Assembly: GCA_030765055.1 (NCBI GenBank)
Contig: CM060958.1
Span: 114,493,972 to 114,557,971 of the forward strand
Source: Mantis religiosa
Taxonomy: Eukaryota > Arthropoda > Insecta > Mantodea > Mantidae
DNA: 64,000 nucleotides
Direction of reading: 5' to 3'
The notes below the pieces were generated by a model, which had not been told where the DNA came from, ran no database searches, and saw only the letters and a program-made list of their open reading frames with translations. The position numbers were made by a program, and so were the translations under genes. This document shows positions 58,036 through 64,000 of this stretch, one piece after another. Positions within the stretch are counted from its first letter, which is position 1. Each line of letters starts with the position of its first letter.

Positions 58036-58719
58036 CTCATTTTTGGAGAAAACTGAAATGTTGATTGTGTAACTATCATTAATTAGGTTTCGTCTGGTGT
58101 TGTATTGATGAAGGTGTCGATTTGTTCTTTCTTAGAATTCTGGATTTTGTTTTCTGGCTGGAAAACTTCTGCCATACGTTTCAAAAATGGTATAAGTTTG
58201 TAGCGTTTACTGATTACGTGGTTCTGTTTACCTTACGACATAGCCCGTATCCACATTCAAGTGACCTGCCGTTTTATACAAGTATTATTTAACACAGCTT
58301 CAGGGCGTTCCTGAATGAGGTGATTTTCACATTCCGCAAGAAACCAAAATGTTTAAAGCTTTTGAACGCTGAGGGAAAGAATTTTCTACTTTTAACACAA
58401 TCGCGAACTAGCAGAATGCCTACTTTTATTATCAACTGCCTAAAAATTATTTTATCGGCTTACGGCTTTTGTTTTGCAAATATCCTACTCGCAAACCATT
58501 ACTCGAACTCTTATATCATAATCTACTATTATGATATTTACGAAGGTGGTCTGAAAAGTTTCCAATCTCAACATGAAGATGGGAGCACTCGTAAATAAAA
58601 GCTAGCGAATTTCGTTAGTTAATTTGTTGACAGTCACTCACCAAAGTTTCAGCCATTTTGGACGCTCAGTTGTTATGTAACAGTCGTTTGAGTGAGTTGG
58701 TGTGAGTGTTTTTATAAAA

Positions 58720-60030
58720 ATGGACAAAATCGAGTATCAAGCTGCCATTAAGCATTTGTTTTTGAAAGGCAATACGCCTACGTAAATCAAAGATGAGTTG
58801 GGTTCTGTGTATGGTGACTCTGCACCATCATTTACCACAGTGAAATGTTGGGCAGCTGAATTTGAACGTGGCCGTAAGAGCTTGGTAGACAATGAACGTT
58901 CGGGACGCCCAAAACTGCAACTAAAACATGGCCAAAGTTCACCAAATGGTGCTAAACGACCGCCGAATTAAAGTGAGAGAGATAGCAGAGGCTATGAACA
59001 TGTCAAAAGAACGTGTTTGACACATATTAAATCAACATTTAAACACGAAAGCTGTCCGCGCGTTGAGTGCCGCGTTTGCTCATGTTAGACCAAAAACGTG
59101 TTCGAATGAACATTTCCAACGCTCTGTTGGCGCAGTTTAGGCGCAATAAATTCGAGTTTTGGCGCCGATTAATTACTGTAGATGAAACCTGGATACACCA
59201 TTATACGCCCGAAATAGTGGACTGCAAAAAGGGAACCGGCACCCCCCCCCCCCCCCAAAAAAAACTATTTTTTTTTCGGCTGGAAAAGTGATGGCGACTG
59301 GTGTATTTTTAGATTTTTTTAATTTACTTCCTCCAACATTAAGTCATATCGGACGGAGAATGAATTGGGTGAAATGATGCTCAAATGAGTCCAGGGTCCA
59401 TTGCGCTTAGAGTTACCCGACATTCGTCTTTCAGGATATGGGAACCCCCGTAAAAAACCTTATCCAGGTAACTCACCCTGACCGAGATTCGAATTCGGGA
59501 CCTCTTGAACGTGAGGCAGACACGCTACCATCTACGCTACCGAGGCGGGCTTTTTTGAGATAGTTATAGTCATAGAGTTATTTTTGATCAATTATCTTCA
59601 AGCAGTTATCTACAGAAGCATATTAGCCATCATTACTTGACAAGCTGAAGGCAGAACTTGCGAAAAAAACGGCCACATTTGTAGAAAAAGAAATCCCGTT
59701 TCACCAAGACAAACGCACCATCTCACACTTCAGCGGTTGCAATGGCGAAAATCCACGAATTACGGTTTGAACTGCTTGACCATCCGCCTTACTCACCAGA
59801 TCTAGCCCCAAGCGACTTCTTTTTGTTCCCTCATCTGAAAATTGCGCTCGGAGGACAGAGATTTTCGTCAAATGAAGAGGCTATCAGCTTCGTGAACAAT
59901 TATTTTACATAGAAAAACCGCCGAGTACTATTTGGTCGGTTACAGAGATGAGAGCATCGCTCGCAGAAGTCTGTAGAGTTACAAGGAGACTGTGTTGGAA
60001 AAAAAATCTGAAAAAATGTCTTGTATCTTT
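58720..60030 (+). pseudogene. mariner transposase of M6
   Basis: ATG at 58720 (MDKIEYQAAIKHLFLKGNTP) starts the N-terminal domain, followed by stops. AAEFERGRKSLVDNERSGRP marks the linker. LITVDETWIHHYTPE (59174-59218) holds the first catalytic Asp. A C15 homopolymer follows at about 59243-59257. After the SINE-A, a one-base insertion disrupts the HQDNAPSH-type box at about 59708, and HPPYSPDLAPSDFFLFPHL (about 59780-59835) gives the last Asp in D34D spacing if the shift is ignored. It is inactive. Confidence 0.88.
59315..59551 (-). repeat. SINE-A copy 9 (nested in M6)
   Basis: Full-length minus-strand SINE-A with antisense B box. The near-duplicate flanks tttttagat (59306-59314) and tttttgagat (59552-59561) fit a TSD. 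Confidence 0.9.
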
Positions 60031-60046
60031 ACAGACCACCTATGTA

Positions 60047-60735
60047 CTGTTATTAGAAACCTCACGAATACTGTTTGCGAACACATTGAAGCGTTTTTCG
60101 CTTTCAAATCGAATTATTGTTTACGGTAACAAAGCCTCTACATATTTTGGGATCGGAAATGTGCTCTTCGGAGCTCGTACCTAAATTGACTGTTTATCCC
60201 ACCAGTGGACAGGGTGAGCATGCTTTAAACAAGTTATAAATTTTTTGATATACTTCTCTAGTTATATTTTACTTTACGTATTTGGATTTAACGTCTCTCA
60301 GGTTAATTTTTGAACTTAAAGAACTATTGTTCTCTTTTGTATTCTTCTAACAATAAAATGTATGCACTTATTTTGACTCTGAAAACTATAAACTGATTAA
60401 AATACAGTGGAGTGAAATAATACATATCACTGCACGGACGTTTATGTTGTTCTTGAAATATAATGCTACAATTGTTAGAGATATGCCAAGTATTATAGTT
60501 GGAAATTGTGACTATGAGTGGCGCACTACTTAATGTAACGTTTATAAAATAGCTTCTAGTAATTTGAATATTATCACAAACTGTGCAAAGTTTGAGTGTT
60601 TGTTTTAAACCCTTTGAACGTTCCAACGTTGTACCGACACTGATTTCGTGATTTCTTATATACAGTTAGTTATGTTTAAATAATTTAATTAAAGTTTACT
60701 TGAACCGTCCGATTTTACTTCTTTTGCCACATACC
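60047..60735. other. AT-rich, nothing recognised
   Basis: The 100-codon minus-strand frame at 60324-60626 shows no motif. Confidence 0.4.
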
Positions 60736-60739
60736 TAGA

Positions 60740-60867
60740 GAGCTAGTGTGTATTCCATTAAAAATTCGATGCCAAGATTTTGCCAGAAGTACATGTTTTG
60801 AAGCCCTCTAAACCCTACAAAAATTGTGTTTAGGAGAGAAAAAATATTTGCATGGTGATTGTGTTTG

Positions 60868-60943
<76 letters not shown>

Positions 60944-61150
60944 TGTGTCTGTGAGTCTGTATATTTTTCTGTTTTAAGCAAAATTATTTAAAAACGAAGC
61001 GTAGGAAGAATACCAAAATTGGTCTTTATGTACACTTATCTTCCAAAGATGAGACAAGAAGATCTTCAGGAAACTCCCCTTATCTCAAACTACGCTTTAT
61101 GTGGAAAATATTTTTTAAAATTTCTAATTTTCTCAAAACTTGCTCTCGGG
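60740..61150 (+). repeat. Repeat L, copy 6
   Basis: Holds the L (GT)n (60861-60949), then aaacgaagcgtagg, aggaaactccccttat and gctttatgtggaaaata as in 36780-36830. Confidence 0.55.
60861..60949. repeat. (GT)n microsatellite within L
   Basis: GT tract with few interruptions. Confidence 0.97.
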
Positions 61151-61394
61151 TTCTGATTAAAACGCTCTGTAAGTGAGTGTGTGGTGTTTTAGGGCCCGTC
61201 GACAACAAGGTCATTTGGGCCAAAACGCTCTGTATTTAAGGCATTTACGCAACAAACAAAATGTAATGTCACCTGTGTAATAAAATCCAATATTAAGTTT
61301 GCATTATACTTTATCCAATTTCCTTTCACCTCACCAAGTTCTAAGTGCTTTCTTCGCGATGTAGCAGCACAAAGAAGTATGCACACTCACCAGT

Positions 61395-61660
61395 TTGGGA
61401 GTCGAACACAAGACTCTCTAATCTCTTGCAATAGCAGCACTCATTGCACGTCACAAACTCGAGCGGAGAACATCAGATTTTCCCGCACTAGAAACACACT
61501 TAGTAATTCACTCTCATTCGTGAACATGTTGGCATGTATAGCTGCTGGAATCTAGAAGCTTCTGAAGTCATGGAGAAGCAAAGCTTTGAAAAGGTTCTGG
61601 TTATCTGTTGATGGTGATTCTGGTGTTTACGCTGGATGAGAGCGGTACCGCGTCTGTTTA
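61395..61660. repeat. Repeat K, copy 2
   Basis: gagtcgaacacaagactctc, gtcacaaactcg and tctggtgtttacgctggatga match 9945-10205 in the same orientation. Confidence 0.6.
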
Positions 61661-61664
61661 TCGC

Positions 61665-62325
61665 TATTATCTCTTAAACTGCTCCACGCCAAACTGCCGA
61701 TAATGTCGCAACGTTACAATGTGCATTTAATACTAGAGAGAATAACAGCTTAGATGAATATGGTCGCCGATTAGTTTCGATATTTTTACGCTCAATATCG
61801 TACCTCGGAACGCGAGATTTGTTGTAATCTACCCAAAACGTTAAGGGTCAGATTATGCTGTGAGTAGATGATTTGAGGCTTTCTGAACCCTAAAATAGCG
61901 CATTTAGAGATGATCCTTGCGTTCATCTGACAGAAAATTATCTGACCTGGCAAAAACGTATATCTGTTTAAATGTTATTTATTTAAAGGTAATCAGTTGT
62001 TTATAAAATATCCATTACTTACTGTTTGGGTGAATTTTAAGTAGTACACTTTTAAGTGCTATTGTTTTGTTTCTCGTAGGAATGGCCTAAATATACAAAT
62101 AGGAAGATTTTTTTTAAACTTTAGTCTTAGCTTCCTGTATGCTTATGTGTATATGAAGAAAACTTTTATGAAAAAATACTAATAGAGTAGAGTACATGAT
62201 GTGAATGTAGGACTTTTTTTAATTTATTGAACACTTTCTATACATATACAAAGTATTTTTAGTTTAGATAACAAGGGTAAAATTATTCAAAAGAATATTA
62301 AACGTGTATTGATGTTGCAGTCAAG
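61665..62325. other. AT-rich, nothing recognised
   Basis: No coding or repeat feature identified. Confidence 0.4.
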
Positions 62326-62329
62326 TGAC

Positions 62330-63300
62330 TGTCCTCATTTAAACAGTTTTGAGATCATTTCAAATCAATAGATCTGTGTGTCGTTTTCGCTTCAATCTTC
62401 TCCGTGCTCCTTCTTGTGGTATATACTGAGGAATGTGTCTCAGAATTGCATTTTCATGTTCACCAAAGGAAGTGAAGAGGCGTGTGTAGTATCAGGACTG
62501 AAGAGCGTCTTCTATTGTTGGAGTAATCAGACCTTTGTGTAATGTTGAACTGTGAATGTCCCAAAGTGCATTCTCTATTAAGCGCAAAACCCAATTTTGT
62601 AAAGTGTGTATTCTGTTGATTTGCGTTTTGGATGCTGAATCCCAAATTGAACAACCATATACCCAAATAGATCTGATTATCGAGAAGAAGATAGGTCTTT
62701 TTTAAGATAAGGGCAAAGGAGAAGTATATGATATTCGAAATTTCAGTTGATGAATTTTCTGTCTAAGTTTCTTGATAAGATCAGTGATGTGTGCGTTCCA
62801 GGTTAATTTTGAATCGAGGGTTAAACCAAGATATATAAGTGTATCAAACACTGACACTATCTCGTTCGCAAATCTTATTTTGGTATCTGCAGTATTTCTT
62901 TTATAAGTAAATTTCACTAATTTAGTTTTCTTTGGACCATTTCTTTGCACCATTCGTCAACTTCATCCGTGAAAGATTGTAGTTCACTAGCAGCTGCAAT
63001 ATCAGGCTCTTTGCTAAGGATAGCTACATCATCTGTGAATTGTGAGATGTGTAGGAAAATCCGAGCTAAAGATTAAGTAGAGGAATGGAGCCAATACATC
63101 ACCTTGAGGAACTCCTGCTTGTACTTCCTGAACTGGAGATAGCACAACGTTGCATGTCACCGAGAATGTTATTCCTGAAATACAGGATTTAATTACTAAA
63201 CATATGGTGTCACTAACAAAAGATTTTATTTTGTACAAAAGTTCATCGTGCCACACTTAATCGAATGCTTTATCTGTATCGAGGAACAGGCCAAAGCAGA
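62330..63300 (-). pseudogene. Jockey-type LINE reverse transcriptase relic
   Basis: Minus strand, N to C: a DTDKAFD-like block then VWHDELLYKIKSFVS (about 63275-63210); VQAGVPQGDVLAPFLYLIFS (63120-63060); QFTDDVAIL (about 63045-63015, the FADD box with Thr for Ala); KKTKLVKFTYKRNT; LIYLGLTLDSKLTWNAHI (62840-62785); and a C-terminus with WDSASKTQINRIHTLQNW and GARRRLKRKR near 62400. These blocks and their order are typical of the jockey clade. The 5' part is truncated and several frames are used. Confidence 0.85.
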
Positions 63301-63456
63301 CAGATTTCTCTTCAGAATGCAATTTTTAGTGTGAAGTGCCTTCATGAAAAGAGCAAATATTAAAATAGCTTTATTTAAACAAAAGGTAATAAAAATATTT
63401 TGTGTGATTGTTATGATATAAAGAACTTGTTATACTCTTAAACATCTACACTCCAG

Positions 63457-63827
<371 letters not shown>

Positions 63828-64000
63828 GCCCGCTAGGTAGCGTAGATGGTAGCGTACCTGCTTCACGTTCAAGAGGTCCCGAGTTCGAATCTCGGTCAGG
63901 ATGAGTTACCTGGATACGGTTTGTTCCGGGGTTCTCCCTTATCCTGAAAGACGAATGCCGTGTAACTTTAAGCTCCATGGACCTCGGACTCATTTGAGCA
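63828..64000 (+). repeat. SINE-A copy 10, cut by window end
   Basis: Head gcccgctaggtagcgtagatgg, B box gagttcgaatctcgg and body to catttgagca at the window edge. It sits directly against the long AAT tract. Confidence 0.9.

Larger units (their letters stand above)
58541..60044 (+). mobile_element. mariner M6, TIR to TIR, split by SINE-A
   Basis: Left TIR cgaaggtggtctgaaaag and right TIR ctttacagaccacctatg, each bordered by TA (58539-58540, 60045-60046). Total 1504 bp; without the SINE-A (and its duplication) about 1.26 kb, a normal mariner length. Its TIRs differ from those of M2/M4 and M3, so it belongs to a third lineage. Confidence 0.92.

Overview
This 64 kb window looks like intergenic DNA from a large, AT-rich, repeat-filled arthropod genome. 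An insect is most likely. A cockroach or termite is my inference from the mix of many tRNA-derived SINEs, several mariner lineages and long (AAT)n, (CT)n and (GT)n tracts; it is not demonstrated. I see no host gene with convincing exons, no rRNA, no intact functional tRNA gene and no CRISPR array. Nearly every recognisable open reading frame is a decayed transposase or reverse transcriptase, or a shadow of a microsatellite.

Layout. 0.5-4.3 kb: tRNA-derived SINEs, including one nested inside another, and a tandem cluster of a second tRNA-like family. 4.3-11 kb: mostly unrecognised AT-rich DNA with a LINE 3' end (7.9-8.4 kb) and short repeat fragments. 11-12.2 kb: a decayed minus-strand mariner. 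13 kb: a compound trinucleotide/hexanucleotide microsatellite. 15.4 and 21 kb: two copies of a repeat carrying promoter-like and polyadenylation-like signals on the minus strand. 17.9-19.9 kb: a TA-flanked DNA transposon (T) carrying a SINE and a dimeric tRNA-like SINE. 21.7-23.6 kb: an old non-coding repeat (L) split by a TTAA-flanked transposon (U). 24.5-25.9 kb: a Tc1/mariner relic holding a long SINE that holds another SINE. 26-36.3 kb: SINEs, an inverted transposon copy (N2), a mariner fragment, a nearly full-length mariner (30.8-32.1 kb), a second TTAA element (V) and SINE-in-SINE nests. 36.6-40.8 kb: another L copy and the inverted partner of T. 42.6-44.4 kb: a second Tc1/mariner relic split by a SINE. 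45-49.6 kb: SINEs, a palindromic tRNA-like pair and a defective mariner. 50-54.4 kb: a mariner fragment, the TIR-bounded element N1 and a TIR-bounded pogo-like element P. 55.9-57.5 kb: a LINE RT relic. 58.5-60 kb: a full-span mariner interrupted by a SINE. 62.3-63.3 kb: a jockey-type RT relic. 63.5-64 kb: a 370-bp (AAT)n tract leading into a SINE cut by the window end.

How the parts relate. The elements form datable nests: target-site duplications (TSDs) and uninterrupted paralogous copies in the same window show which element came first. Several DNA transposons exist as two copies that share the same internal deletion or stop codon, the mark of defective copies moved by a transposase supplied elsewhere. 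Local labels (SINE-A, L, N, P, T, U, V and so on) are mine and refer only to families seen here.
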